Shown here: one piece after another, positions 28,250 through 37,439 of the stretch
Layout of the letters: the number at the start of each line of letters is the position of its first letter
Position numbering within the stretch: the first letter of the stretch is position 1
Position numbers and translations under genes: made by a program
Assembly (NCBI GenBank): GCA_014695325.1
Contig: JACJNZ010000022.1
Span: 62,001-126,000 of the forward strand
Direction of reading: 5' to 3'
DNA: 64,000 bases
Source of the DNA: Cyanobacteria bacterium FACHB-502
Lineage (GTDB): Bacteria > Cyanobacteriota > Cyanobacteriia > Elainellales > Elainellaceae
The notes under the pieces: generated by a model
What the model was told of the DNA's origin: nothing
Seen by the model: only the letters and a program-made list of their open reading frames with translations
The model's database searches: none

Positions 28250-28450
28250 CTTCGCACACCCTCCAATGCTCTATAACCCAGTTTAGTCCTTGAGAAAAAG
28301 CTGTTCCAGGGAAATGGCATCAGAGACAATGCGGTGAGGAAATGATGCAAACTTTGAGGATCCTCGAGCCCCACTGCTATGGTAATGGCAGGCAGAGATT
28401 TACGTTTGATGTCTGAGATTAGCCCCAAGTGCAAGAGTTTGAAGGCCTCA
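28246..28450 (-). pseudogene. IS701-type transposase N-terminal remnant
   Basis: The minus strand reads SDIKRKSLPAITIAVGLEDP then QSLHHFLT, which matches the N-terminal part of cyanobacterial IS701-type transposases (typical: DRKSIPAIAKAVGL, QGLHHFL). After this the frame degenerates (a PWNSF stretch in place of the usual SPW motif). It ends at the NmrA start region. With the C-terminal fragment at 25994-26470 on the same strand it could represent two halves of one former element. Confidence 0.7.
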
Positions 28451-28563
28451 AAGCTCTACACTTCGGGAAATAACGATTGAAACAATTGGCAGCACTCATT
28501 GAAAAAGGTCAAGGTTGGACGGACTTCACTAGGGGAGGCACAGGGCCTATCTCCGCCCGAGGA

Positions 28564-29409
28564 CTATGCCGTCTCATCTTTCGACATAGACGCTCGCCCC
28601 TCCAGCAACAAAGGAAGCAATAAAAGTTCTACCCCAATCAGCAGCACAACAGAGATGCCAAACACGATCGTTCCAATGGCATTGAGCGAAGGGCTAAGAT
28701 TGGCACCCAGGAAGGTATAGATTGACACGGGTAGCGTGGGTTCAAACCCTGATACAAACCAGGCGATGATAAATTCATCAAAGGAAAAAGTAAATGCTAG
28801 CAACCAGGCTCCCGCAATTCCCGGAATCGCCCAGGGTAGAATCACGCGGTAAAGTGCCTGCCACTCATTCGCGCCCAAATTCCAAGCGGCTTCTTCGATA
28901 TCTTTTGGCATTTGAGCCAGGCGTAGACTGACTAGCGCGATCGCGGTCGGCATCAGAATGACGACATGAGTAAGGAAGACGCTCAGGATTTGCCCTTGCA
29001 GATTGAGACGAGATAGTAGCCCCAGAAATGCGACCCCCAGGATTAAGGGCGGCACCAGAATCGGCACAATGAATAGCGTAGACAAGAAGCTCTTGCCCGG
29101 AAAGTCAAATCGATTCAGGGCGTAGGCAGCAAAGAAGCCAATCGCCGTTGCGGCTGCCGCTGCCAGAGGTGACACAATCAGGCTGCGCTGAAGGGCTTGC
29201 AGCAATCGACCATCCGTCAGCAATTCCTGATACCACTGCATTGTCCATCCTGCCCAGGGCAAAGTTGGAAAACGGGCATCTTCAAAGGAAAACGCGATCA
29301 GGGTGACAATTGGCAGCATCAGAAAAATAAATCCTATTAGCAGGTAGCCCCATCCCGCGATCGCCAGCCCTAAGTCAATGCCCCGTTTCTGCGGTGCGCT
29401 CATGTTCAC
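28564..29409 (-). CDS. potC: ABC transporter permease, spermidine/putrescine type (PotC-like)
   Basis: This 281-residue inner-membrane protein has six hydrophobic segments. It carries the permease EAA loop (EEAAWNLGANEWQALYRVIL then PWAIPGI) that contacts the ATPase. PotC-type permeases pair with a PotB-type partner in polyamine/opine/thiamine-family importers (PepT family). It is the last gene of a six-gene minus-strand operon and overlaps the preceding permease by 4 bp (ATGA). The transported compound is inferred from neighbours to be a cationic or guanidino compound. The pot symbol reflects homology only. Confidence 0.88.
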   Translation of the reverse strand: MNMSAPQKRGIDLGLAIAGWGYLLIGFIFLMLPIVTLIAFSFEDARFPTLPWAGWTMQWYQELLTDGRLLQALQRSLIVSPLAAAAATAIGFFAAYALNRFDFPGKSFLSTLFIVPILVPPLILGVAFLGLLSRLNLQGQILSVFLTHVVILMPTAIALVSLRLAQMPKDIEEAAWNLGANEWQALYRVILPWAIPGIAGAWLLAFTFSFDEFIIAWFVSGFEPTLPVSIYTFLGANLSPSLNAIGTIVFGISVVLLIGVELLLLPLLLEGRASMSKDETA

Positions 29410-30341
29410 TGCTCCGATTCAGCCAGTTTAAATCCAGTTACCAAAATCACAATCATGATGCCAATCAGGAGGGTTGCCAGGGCAGAAGTGCGCGGCAAAT
29501 TGGTAGAAGCCGCATACTCGTTCAGGATGATGGTCGAGAATAGAGGGAATTTTCCCAAAATCGATTGACCTGTACCGCCGCCCAGAATCGTACCCGATAG
29601 CACATCCCCCAGGCTGATAATCAAACCAAAAACTGCGCTGTAAACAATTCCCGGCTTGCTGAGCGGCAGCACGACCCGCCAGAAGGTTTGCCACTGGGTT
29701 GCTCCTAAATTACGAGCCGCTCCCATTAAGGTGCGATCGACGTTTCGCAGCACCAGATAGAGAATCAAAATCATAATCGGGGCAAGGTAGTGCAGCAAAC
29801 CAATGCGAGTGCCCCATTGAGTAAACATGATTTGCAATGGCTCTTTGATCCAGTTCAGTTGCACAAGCAGCGAATTGAGCAAGCCGTTATTGTTGAGGAT
29901 AGTTTGCCAGGCGTAAAGGCGGAGAATATAGCTTGTCCAGAACGGCGTAATTGCCAGTACCAAAAGCAATCTCTGAAGTCGTTCGGGGACTAGAAACACT
30001 AATGCCATCGCAAAGGGATAGCACAGCAGAATACCGACTGCCGCTGTGGTAAAAGCGACCCAGAGCGACTGGGCGATCGCATAGCCATAGCGCGACCGTG
30101 TAAAGAATTGACTGAAAATATCCAGGTAATTCGACAGAGAAAAGCCAGGAACTGCTCGATAATTTTCGACGCTCCAAAATCCAATCCAGATGAGAAAGAG
30201 CAGGGGCAGCAGGAAAAGAATACTGTCGTAAATAACGGCAGGTGCAAGACAAAAATATTTCAGGAGGCTGGTTTCTTGAGGCAGCCAGCGGGCGCGCGAT
30301 CGCCGAGGGGAAATCGGAAGTTGCTTGGTCACAATCGTCAT
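29406..30341 (-). CDS. potB: ABC transporter permease, spermidine/putrescine type (PotB-like)
   Basis: This 311-residue membrane protein has about six transmembrane helices (the first at about residues 30-57, FCLAPAVIYDSILFLLPLLF). Its EAA loop is GAARNLGATQWQTFWRVVLP then LSKPGI. Together with the next gene it forms the heterodimeric channel of the importer. It starts 15 bp after the ATPase gene ends and overlaps the next permease gene by 4 bp, so translation is probably coupled. Confidence 0.88.
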   Translation of the reverse strand: MTIVTKQLPISPRRSRARWLPQETSLLKYFCLAPAVIYDSILFLLPLLFLIWIGFWSVENYRAVPGFSLSNYLDIFSQFFTRSRYGYAIAQSLWVAFTTAAVGILLCYPFAMALVFLVPERLQRLLLVLAITPFWTSYILRLYAWQTILNNNGLLNSLLVQLNWIKEPLQIMFTQWGTRIGLLHYLAPIMILILYLVLRNVDRTLMGAARNLGATQWQTFWRVVLPLSKPGIVYSAVFGLIISLGDVLSGTILGGGTGQSILGKFPLFSTIILNEYAASTNLPRTSALATLLIGIMIVILVTGFKLAESEQ

Positions 30342-30356
30342 TTCCTCACTATTTCC

Positions 30357-31598
30357 TCACTGAATCCGTTCGCCTAGTAAAACGGTGTCCTGAGTTTTCC
30401 AGACGAGTTGCAATCTGGAATTAATCGGAACTGCCAGAGTGTGATCGAGGGCTTCTTGACGAATCATTCGCACTTCGTAGCCCGTGTCGGTTTCCAGAAA
30501 ATAGATCACCTGCGATCCCATAAATTCAAAGCCTCGCAGTGTCGCATCAATTTTGTTTTCTAGTCTGTTTTCCACTGAACCCTCTGTGGAAGCGAGCGCA
30601 ACCCGTTCAGCCGGAACCACGATCGTCACCCGGTCGCCCACCTGGTGCGGCTGCTCTCGCCAGAGTGCCTGCATCGTGCCTTGCGGACAGCGAACCGTTA
30701 CCCGATCTGGACTGACACTGATCACCTCACCGTCAAACAGATTGTTGTTTCCTACAAACTCGGCAACAAAGTGGGTTGCTGGACGGCTGTAAATTTCCGC
30801 AGGCGTTCCCACCTGTTCAATCCTGCCCCCATTCATCACCACGACGCGATCTGCCATCGAAAACGCTTCGTTCTGATTGTGAGTGACATAAATAAACGAA
30901 ATGCCCAACGACTGCTGGAGCCGCTTTAGTTCACCCTGCATCCGCACCCGTAGATGGGGGTCGAGGGCACTCATCGGTTCATCGAGCAGCAGAATTTTGG
31001 GTTCGGTGATCAGGGCACGGGCGATCGCCACGCGCTGTTTTTGCCCGCCGCTCAATTGGCTAATCCGGCGATCGAGCAACGGTTCCAGGTGCATCATTGC
31101 AGCAATTTCTCGCACTTTGCGCTTGACCTCTGCTTTGCGATGAGTCATCAACGTCAGCCCAAAGGCAATGTTTTGCTGCACGTTAAGGTGGGGAAACAAA
31201 GCAAAGCTCTGCCAAACCATTGGTGTATTGCGCTGATGCACCGAAAGAGCAGTAATGTCTTTCTCCTGAAGTCGAATCTCACCCGATGTCATTCCTTCCA
31301 GCCCGGCAATGATTCGCAGGAGTGTTGTTTTCCCGCACCCGCTCGGACCCATAATCGCGATGAACTCCCCTGCCTTGACCCTCAAATCGATGTTCTCCAG
31401 CACCTTGAGCGAGCCAAATTGCTTTGAGACTTCGCAAATTTCTAAATCGTGAGCAGTCGAAGCCGTTGCGCTCTCCGTTAGCGATGAGCCAAGGTTTGCC
31501 CTCGCAGATGGGTTCGATTGCAGCTCGGTCACAGAAGAATGGTTCATAGGAATAAAGATTTGATCGGATGAGGGAATTGGGGAGAAATCAGACATCAA
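30357..31598 (-). CDS. potA: ABC transporter ATP-binding protein (PotA-like)
   Basis: This 413-residue ATPase has Walker A GPSGCGKTT (about 84-92), the ABC signature LSGGQKQ (182-188), Walker B ILLLDEP (202-208) and the H-loop YVTHNQNEA. The last ~110 residues form a TOBE-type regulatory domain. An unusual ~50-residue Ser/Pro-rich N-terminal extension precedes the nucleotide-binding domain; a shorter start such as MNHSSVTEL (residue 18) is possible. It lies 28 bp downstream of the binding-protein gene. It energises uptake by the two permeases encoded next. Confidence 0.92.
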   Translation of the reverse strand: MMSDFSPIPSSDQIFIPMNHSSVTELQSNPSARANLGSSLTESATASTAHDLEICEVSKQFGSLKVLENIDLRVKAGEFIAIMGPSGCGKTTLLRIIAGLEGMTSGEIRLQEKDITALSVHQRNTPMVWQSFALFPHLNVQQNIAFGLTLMTHRKAEVKRKVREIAAMMHLEPLLDRRISQLSGGQKQRVAIARALITEPKILLLDEPMSALDPHLRVRMQGELKRLQQSLGISFIYVTHNQNEAFSMADRVVVMNGGRIEQVGTPAEIYSRPATHFVAEFVGNNNLFDGEVISVSPDRVTVRCPQGTMQALWREQPHQVGDRVTIVVPAERVALASTEGSVENRLENKIDATLRGFEFMGSQVIYFLETDTGYEVRMIRQEALDHTLAVPINSRLQLVWKTQDTVLLGERIQ

Positions 31599-31626
31599 CC
31601 CGTCGCTTCAGCAAGCTTGCTCTCCA

Positions 31627-32832
31627 CTAGCTGGTCTTAAATTCGTTGTAGAGGTCTTGCCAAACCTTTTCGGGCTGATTGACGGGCAGCTGACGGGCAC
31701 GGGTGCGCTCTAGTTGCACCTCTACAAGCGTCTTGTTGGGATTGGCTTTATCTGGAACGTACCCCAGCAGTTGCTTCTCCGCATCGCTCATAAACTGAGG
31801 GGCTTTCAGGTTCGGTGCTATGCCCTTGTAAGCTTTCGCGTTTGCTAGCTTGGCTTGAGTTTCGGGCAGCGTCATGTACTGCACCCACTTCAGTGCGAGT
31901 TCCTTATTTTTGCTTGCAGAGCAGAGCGTTGCGCCTTCGCTCCAGCGAATCGATCCTTCTTGGGGAACGACTGCCGCAAAGTTTGTTTTGCCGTCTGCGA
32001 TCGCATTTTGAATCAACCAGTCTCCCACGGGGCCTGCAATTACGCTTTCGTTGATAAAGGCATTGGTAATGTCTTGAATATTAGGCGTAATCAGCGCCAC
32101 GTTCGGTTTGACTTTAATCAGCCAGTCCTTCACTTGCTGCAACTGCTGCTCTGTCAACGCATAGGGATTTGGGTTGTCGGGAAAGAGTGCAAGACTGGCG
32201 TTGCCCATGTTGGGAAGATACCAGTCAAAAAAGGCAACCTTACCCTTTAGTTTCGGGTTGGTGAGAAAATTCCAGCTAGTGACTTCTTCGGGCTGAATAT
32301 ATTTGCTGTTGTAGGCAATGCCATAGTTGCCAAAGCGAGTTCCCACTGCCATCATTTGATCTTCCAGAAAGAAGCCAGGAAATTTTTGATAGCCAGCCGT
32401 AAAGTTTTGCAGATCGGGAAAATCAGCCGGGTTAAGGGAATCGATCGCGCCTAGCTGCATGAGTTTGGTGACATATTCCCCATCGGAGATAATGCCATCA
32501 AATGTGCCGGGCGGAGACTGATTAAAGAACTGAAGCATTTGTTCGCCACCCACATAGGTTTTGAACTCAACCTTGACGTTATTGTCCTGCTCGAACTTCC
32601 CAATAATCTCCGGCTCGTCATAGCCTGCCCAGGACAAAATCCGAAGCGTGCCGCCGCCACCCGACGCAGCAGGGCTGGCTCCTGTCGAAGCTTGTTCCTG
32701 AGCGTTCGCACAGCTTGTTAGCTTGGTGGTTGCTGCGGTGAGCGTTGCCAGAGACGCATGCTGGATAAACTTACGGCGCGTAATCGACTGCAAAAAAGAG
32801 GCGTTAGAAGAATCCGAGTTTCTGTAGTTCAT
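31627..32832 (-). CDS. potD: ABC transporter substrate-binding lipoprotein (PotD-like, Tat signal)
   Basis: This is a periplasmic binding protein of about 401 residues in the spermidine/putrescine family (GTLRILSWAGYDEPEIIGKF, VEFKTYVGGEQMLQFF). The N-terminus has a twin-arginine motif TRRKFIQ, a hydrophobic stretch and a lipobox-like LTSC, so export by Tat and lipid anchoring are likely. MNYRNSD at 32832 is preferred over the upstream start at 32868 because it gives a standard Tat n-region length. The ligand pocket cannot be assigned by eye. Placement directly after two amidohydrolase genes suggests that their substrate is imported here. Confidence 0.9.
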   Translation of the reverse strand: MNYRNSDSSNASFLQSITRRKFIQHASLATLTAATTKLTSCANAQEQASTGASPAASGGGGTLRILSWAGYDEPEIIGKFEQDNNVKVEFKTYVGGEQMLQFFNQSPPGTFDGIISDGEYVTKLMQLGAIDSLNPADFPDLQNFTAGYQKFPGFFLEDQMMAVGTRFGNYGIAYNSKYIQPEEVTSWNFLTNPKLKGKVAFFDWYLPNMGNASLALFPDNPNPYALTEQQLQQVKDWLIKVKPNVALITPNIQDITNAFINESVIAGPVGDWLIQNAIADGKTNFAAVVPQEGSIRWSEGATLCSASKNKELALKWVQYMTLPETQAKLANAKAYKGIAPNLKAPQFMSDAEKQLLGYVPDKANPNKTLVEVQLERTRARQLPVNQPEKVWQDLYNEFKTS

Positions 32833-32902
32833 AGCAGTGCTAATGAGAGGAAGGATGAAATCGAACAAAACTTGTTGAACAACTTGCGGTGTTTTCTAGG
32901 GC

Positions 32903-34459
32903 TCAGGAAGATAGGGGTAAAATCACTTCGGCAACATTTGCAGGCGAAGGACTTTGATCGCGATAGGCCGTATTCAATCGCTGAATCGGTAATGGCTGAC
33001 TCAGCATTTTTTGAAATGCCGTATCCATCATCGGACGCAGCGTTTGGCTTTGTTGATGCCACTGGTCGCGATAGCTGCGATAGGCTGCCAGATGCTCTCC
33101 CAGTTCTGCCAAAAGGTCGGACTCATTGACCGTCAAAACCTGTCCATCTTTCACAATCAGTTGTCCGTTCACATAAACCTGACGAATCGATCGCCCCCGC
33201 TCCGAATACACCAGATGAATGGGAAGTTGATTGCGCGGGGTAAAGGTCAGGGAGTTGAGGTCATACAGCACAAAATCGGCTTTCATTCCCGGCGCGATCG
33301 CCCCGATCTGGTCTTGCAGCAGTGTGGATCTCGCGCCGCCCCTGGTTGCCCATTTGAGCACATCAGCTGCCCTGGGATAAAACTTGCGATCGCCATCGGT
33401 TGCAGAATGTACTAAGCCCGCCATTTTGATTACATCAAACAGGTTAAAGCTGTCCATGCCATCAGTCCCCAGCGCAAGATTGACTCCGGCTGCCATCAAC
33501 TCGCGAATCGGCGCAATTCCACTGCACAAACGATGATTACTGACGACGTTATGAACCACCGTTGCTCCGGCTTCTGCCACTAAATCAATATCCGCCTGCG
33601 ATAGCCAGACTCCGTGCGCGATCGTTGTTCGGTGCGTCAAAATCCCGTGTCGTTTTGCATAGGCAACGACTGATTCTCCGTAAAATTCTGCGCCGGTCAC
33701 TGCCTGCATTCGGGTTTCCAGCAGGTGCGTGTGAATGGGCACGTTGAATTCTTCTGACAGGGCGGCAATCTGATGCATCAGTTCAGGGGTAACTCGCTGC
33801 GATGCGGAGGGAGCCAGGACGGTGGTAATCAGGTCTGCCTGTCTGTGCCAGTCTCGGTAGAGTTGCCGGAAGACGGATTCCCACTCGGCTGGAGTACAGG
33901 TACTTACTGAAATAAAGCTTTGCTTCTGCTCATCGCTCAGGTGGTCAGCCAGATAAGGAACCGTTTCGTGAAGCGGCTTGTTGATGGCGTGAACCGATAA
34001 ACTTGCCCGCACCCCTAAATCAACGTATGCCTGTGCCACTGCCCCAAACATTTCGGGGGGAGTATAGGGCAATGCGTAGATGTCGTCTTGCATTGTGGTT
34101 GTGCCATGCTTCACCGCTTCCAGGGCTGCGACCATTGTGCAGAGGTAATGCAGGCGGGGGTTTAGTCGCTCGTTAGGGGGCAGATACAGCATCCACTGCT
34201 CTAAAGGCAATGCTTCATAGCCACACTTTTCTAAAACTCCTACGGTCGTATGGGTGTGAGCATCCACAAAGCCAGGAATTAACAAGAGATCAGTCGCATC
34301 GACAATTTGATCGGCAGTAACGTCTAGCTCTGGGGCAATTTGGATAATACGCTCGCCTTCAATGAGCAGATCCACACAGCAAGGCGATAAATCCAAACTG
34401 CCATCCGGTTGTTGAACAAAGGGAAGAACAGTTGCGCGACGAATGAGTTTACGAAACAT
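32903..34459 (-). CDS. ATZ/TRZ-type amidohydrolase 1
   Basis: This 518-residue metal-dependent hydrolase belongs to the amidohydrolase superfamily (chlorohydrolase/deaminase branch, the SsnA/TrzA/guanine-deaminase-like group). Metal-site motifs are VDAHTHTT (HxH), PIHTHLLETR, IAHGVWLS, SNHRLCSG and LGTDGMDSFN. The end has GAIAPGMKADFVLYDL and YVNGQLIVKDGQV, typical of the family. Members deaminate or hydrolyse ring C-N bonds in purines, pterins, triazines or cyclic guanidines. The gene begins 5 bp after its paralogue, with which it shares long identical stretches (VVAYAKRHGILTHRT). The actual substrate is unknown. Confidence 0.88.
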   Translation of the reverse strand: MFRKLIRRATVLPFVQQPDGSLDLSPCCVDLLIEGERIIQIAPELDVTADQIVDATDLLLIPGFVDAHTHTTVGVLEKCGYEALPLEQWMLYLPPNERLNPRLHYLCTMVAALEAVKHGTTTMQDDIYALPYTPPEMFGAVAQAYVDLGVRASLSVHAINKPLHETVPYLADHLSDEQKQSFISVSTCTPAEWESVFRQLYRDWHRQADLITTVLAPSASQRVTPELMHQIAALSEEFNVPIHTHLLETRMQAVTGAEFYGESVVAYAKRHGILTHRTTIAHGVWLSQADIDLVAEAGATVVHNVVSNHRLCSGIAPIRELMAAGVNLALGTDGMDSFNLFDVIKMAGLVHSATDGDRKFYPRAADVLKWATRGGARSTLLQDQIGAIAPGMKADFVLYDLNSLTFTPRNQLPIHLVYSERGRSIRQVYVNGQLIVKDGQVLTVNESDLLAELGEHLAAYRSYRDQWHQQSQTLRPMMDTAFQKMLSQPLPIQRLNTAYRDQSPSPANVAEVILPLSS

Positions 34460-34464
34460 AGTGC

Positions 34465-36000
34465 CTACGAAACATAGTGCAGGGGACGACTAAAACGATG
34501 AATGGATAAAGACTGGCTAACAGCGGTTGACAGCATTTTTTCAACAGCAGGACGAATCCGCTCTGCCTGCTGCAAAATCTGCTTACGATGAACGGCGTAT
34601 TCGGGCAAACGATCCTGCAACTCTGCCACGATATCGGCTTCGTTGACCGTTAACACCCGTCCCTGATCAACCACTAATTGACCATTGATAAAGACTTTGC
34701 GAATCGAACTGCCATTCTCGGCATACACTAGGTGAATCGGTAGTTGATAACGGGGAGTGAAACTGAGGGTATTGAGATCGTAGAGAACCAGATCGGCTTT
34801 CATTCCCGGTGCGATCGCCCCAATCTCGTTGTGCAGCAGGGCAGATCTGGCTCCTCCATAGGTTGCCCATTTCAATATATCTGCGGCTTTCGGGTAGCGA
34901 TCGTAGGAAGTATCCATCGCCGAATGCACCAGCCCTGCGGCTTTAATTACATCAAATAGATTAAAGGAATCATTGGAACTCATGCCGTCTGATCCCAGCG
35001 CAATGTCGACTCCCGCATCCATTAATTCTCGAATTGGTGCAATGCCACTGCACAGGCGATGATTGCTGACCACGTTGTGAATCACCGTTGCTCCGGCTTC
35101 TGCAATCAGTTCAATGTCTTGTGTGGATAGCCAGACTCCGTGGGCGATCGCCGTTCGATGCGTCAAGATTCCGTGTCGCTTTGCATAGGCAACGACTGAT
35201 TCGCCATACAGTTCCGGTCCGGTCATTGCCTGGGTTTTGGTTTCCAGCAGATGCGTGTGAATGGGCACATCGTATTCTTCAGATAGGGTGGCAATCCGGT
35301 GCATCAAATCAGGCGTGACGCGCTGCGATGCAGAAGGAGCCAAAACAGTTGTCACCAATCCTCGATAGCCCTGCCATTTTTGGTAAACCTGACGAAACAA
35401 ATCAACCCACGCATCATCAGAAAGTCCCTGAGCCGCTTCTAGATCCTGCTTCACGTCGGCGGGCAGGAAGTCGCTCAAATAAGGAACAGTGTGGTGCAGC
35501 GGTTGGTTGATTGTGTGGAGCGAGAGACTGACTCGCATCCCGACATCAACATAGGCTTGGGCAACCGCATCAAAAATTTCTGGCGTAACATAGGGCAGCT
35601 CCAGCAAATCATCCTGAATTGTGGTTCCCCCATATTTCACCATCTCCATTGCACCGATTAGCGTGCGGAGGTAGCACAAACGCGCATCAAGGTGCTGGGA
35701 TTGCAATGGCGGGTAGGTATAAAGCATCCATAGCTCCAGGGGCGATGCTTCATGGTTACCCTTCTCCAAAATTTCCATTGAGTGAGCATGAGCATTGACA
35801 AAGCCAGGAATCAAAAGGTGATTTGCTGCATCAATCACTGAGGCGGACGGCGGCGCAGATTCAATGGCAGGAGCAACCTGAGCAATGCGATCGCCCTCGA
35901 TCAACACATCAGCAATCTGAGGCTCTAAGTTCAGGGAACCGTTCGCTTGTCGCGTGAAGGGAAGAACGGTCGCATTTTTAATTAAAACAGTATTTTCCAT
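34465..36000 (-). CDS. ATZ/TRZ-type amidohydrolase 2 (paralogue)
   Basis: This is the first gene of the six-gene minus-strand operon, about 511 residues. It is clearly paralogous to the next gene. Metal motifs are VNAHAHSM (HxH), IHTHLLETK, IAHGVWLS, SNHRLCSG and LGSDGMSSNDSFN. MENTVLIKN at 36000 is preferred; the frame runs to a GTG at 36027, but a ribosome-binding AAGGA lies about 11 nt before 36000. Differences around the first metal motif (HAHSMEILEKGN versus HTHTTVGVLEKCG) and an inserted SSN suggest distinct specificities, for example successive steps or related substrates. Confidence 0.88.
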   Translation of the reverse strand: MENTVLIKNATVLPFTRQANGSLNLEPQIADVLIEGDRIAQVAPAIESAPPSASVIDAANHLLIPGFVNAHAHSMEILEKGNHEASPLELWMLYTYPPLQSQHLDARLCYLRTLIGAMEMVKYGGTTIQDDLLELPYVTPEIFDAVAQAYVDVGMRVSLSLHTINQPLHHTVPYLSDFLPADVKQDLEAAQGLSDDAWVDLFRQVYQKWQGYRGLVTTVLAPSASQRVTPDLMHRIATLSEEYDVPIHTHLLETKTQAMTGPELYGESVVAYAKRHGILTHRTAIAHGVWLSTQDIELIAEAGATVIHNVVSNHRLCSGIAPIRELMDAGVDIALGSDGMSSNDSFNLFDVIKAAGLVHSAMDTSYDRYPKAADILKWATYGGARSALLHNEIGAIAPGMKADLVLYDLNTLSFTPRYQLPIHLVYAENGSSIRKVFINGQLVVDQGRVLTVNEADIVAELQDRLPEYAVHRKQILQQAERIRPAVEKMLSTAVSQSLSIHRFSRPLHYVS

Positions 36001-36460
36001 TATCCTGATCCTTACGAAGGAGAACACAGAATCGAAGCAAATGGTTTAATCGTCGAAGAATACGGTTCATGATGCACTTGAGAGAAAAGATGAATCAATC
36101 CATAGATGCTGAAGAAGAATCAGGTGGAAGTGAGATTTGGAATGAAACCGCATTGCTGCATTAGCAAGTGCCAAACTGAAGACCAAGCTGTTTCAGCCAT
36201 TTTCGGTAAGCAATCGACATTTTGTCGCAGGGAAAATGGAACTCCTGCTGCAAATTGAGCGGCAGCTGAGCGATCGAGGCTGAAGTTTGAATTGAAAAAA
36301 CTGCTAAGAATTTAACGAATCACTAAAATCTTAATTGCCTTAGCCTCACTGTAAAGAAAGGAGCAACTCAAAAAAGTTATTTATAATACAACCGTAACTC
36401 CCTGAACTAGAGTTGCTATTTTGGTAATTAATACATCGAAAGTTGTGTTTTTCAAAGGCC
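36001..36460. promoter_or_regulatory. Divergent promoter region between the uptake/amidohydrolase operon and the Lrp/AsnC gene
   Basis: About 460 bp that must carry the promoters of both directions. The stretch before the regulator gene is AT-rich (TTATTTATAATACAACCG near 36379). I could not define an exact Lrp-type operator. No guanidine-, glycine- or polyamine-riboswitch-like structure was recognised. No ORF is supported. Confidence 0.4.
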
Positions 36461-36940
36461 ATGACTCCAACCAATTCCGTTCCTCCAGCATCGATCGCCC
36501 TCGACGATCTCGATCGCGCGATTATCGGGCTGCTTAAAACCGATGGGCGCATGTCTTTTGCTGAAGTTTCTAAACGGCTGAATTTGCCGGAAGCAACTGC
36601 CCGCTATCGGGTGCAGCGACTCTTGCAGTCCAAGATCGTCAAGATTCACGCTACGCCAAATCCAGAGCATCTGGGTACACCTCGCGTCATGATTGTTCAA
36701 CTCTTTGTGGAAAACGGCAAGATTGATGCAGTTGCAGCCGCACTGGTTGAAATCGACGAAGTTCAATTCGTTGCGGTTACTGCGGGTCATCACAATATCG
36801 TGGTTGATGTTTTCTTTGGAACGCACGATGAGCTGCTCAATTTTTATGCAAAGCTTCACGAAATTCCAGGCGTGATTCGCTATGAGTCGCAGGTCGTGAT
36901 GAAGCTACTAAAAGCTGAGTACAAATATGTAATGAGCTAG
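36461..36940 (+). CDS. Lrp/AsnC-family transcriptional regulator
   Basis: This is a protein of about 159 residues with an N-terminal winged HTH (LDDLDRAIIGLLKTDGRMSF, then AEVSKRLNLPEATARYRVQRL) and a C-terminal RAM-type sensing domain (AVTAGHHNIVVDVFFG, then IPGVIRYESQVVMKLLK). Such regulators bind amino acids or similar small ligands as octamers. ATG at 36461 with AAAGG 5 nt upstream is preferred over the TTG at 36443. It is divergent from the amidohydrolase/ABC operon and precedes the creatininase and ureohydrolase genes, so it is the likely local controller of both. Confidence 0.9.
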   Translation: MTPTNSVPPASIALDDLDRAIIGLLKTDGRMSFAEVSKRLNLPEATARYRVQRLLQSKIVKIHATPNPEHLGTPRVMIVQLFVENGKIDAVAAALVEIDEVQFVAVTAGHHNIVVDVFFGTHDELLNFYAKLHEIPGVIRYESQVVMKLLKAEYKYVMS

Positions 36941-37274
36941 CGTAAATGTTACTTTGCCTTCTCAAAATTGCTCAATTGCCTACTGCATAACGTTTTGGAC
37001 AACCTGTCTATCTAAAAGTCAGGAAAGCTTGATTTGTGGCAGCATCTTTTTCTTCTGCTAAGGTATTCGTAACTAAAGCAATATGTTTTTGCTAAATTCT
37101 TCATCTGAAAATGCAGAAGTATTTTTTCATTGATGAAGAAGCAAAATGAATTGTGGATTTAGTAAGATAAACTCCGATTTTGTATTGAGAGCTACATCAA
37201 CTGCGGCTTCAGTGCATTTATTCTGAACTCCAAGGCAGCAGAAAACGCAGGTCTTGCAAGATCGCTTGTTAAAA

Positions 37275-37316
37275 GGCAGAGCTAGTTAGGCAGAGTTAGT
37301 TAGGTAGAGCCAGTTA
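37275..37316. repeat. Three tandem 14-bp repeats upstream of the creatininase gene
   Basis: Three direct units follow each other without spacing: GGCAGAGCTAGTTA, GGCAGAGTTAGTTA, GGTAGAGCCAGTTA. They end 123 bp before the preferred creatininase start. They could be binding sites for a regulator (the nearby Lrp/AsnC protein is the obvious candidate) or a slippage product. The rest of the ~500-bp gap 36941-37439 holds no ORF. Confidence 0.75.
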
Positions 37317-37439
37317 GATTAAAATCGTTAACCTGCACTTTGGCTCTGTAATAGACGCGAAAAAAGACGCGAAGAATCAATACTTTCAGCGATCGTGATT
37401 TGCTGCTCAACAGAATTCTTGAAAGAAAGCGAGTCTTCT

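Noticed and set aside
36001-37439. Possible guanidine riboswitch next to the amidohydrolase, creatininase and ureohydrolase genes
   Set aside because: None of the conserved core motifs expected of the known guanidine riboswitch classes could be recognised by eye. A covariance-model search would be decisive.
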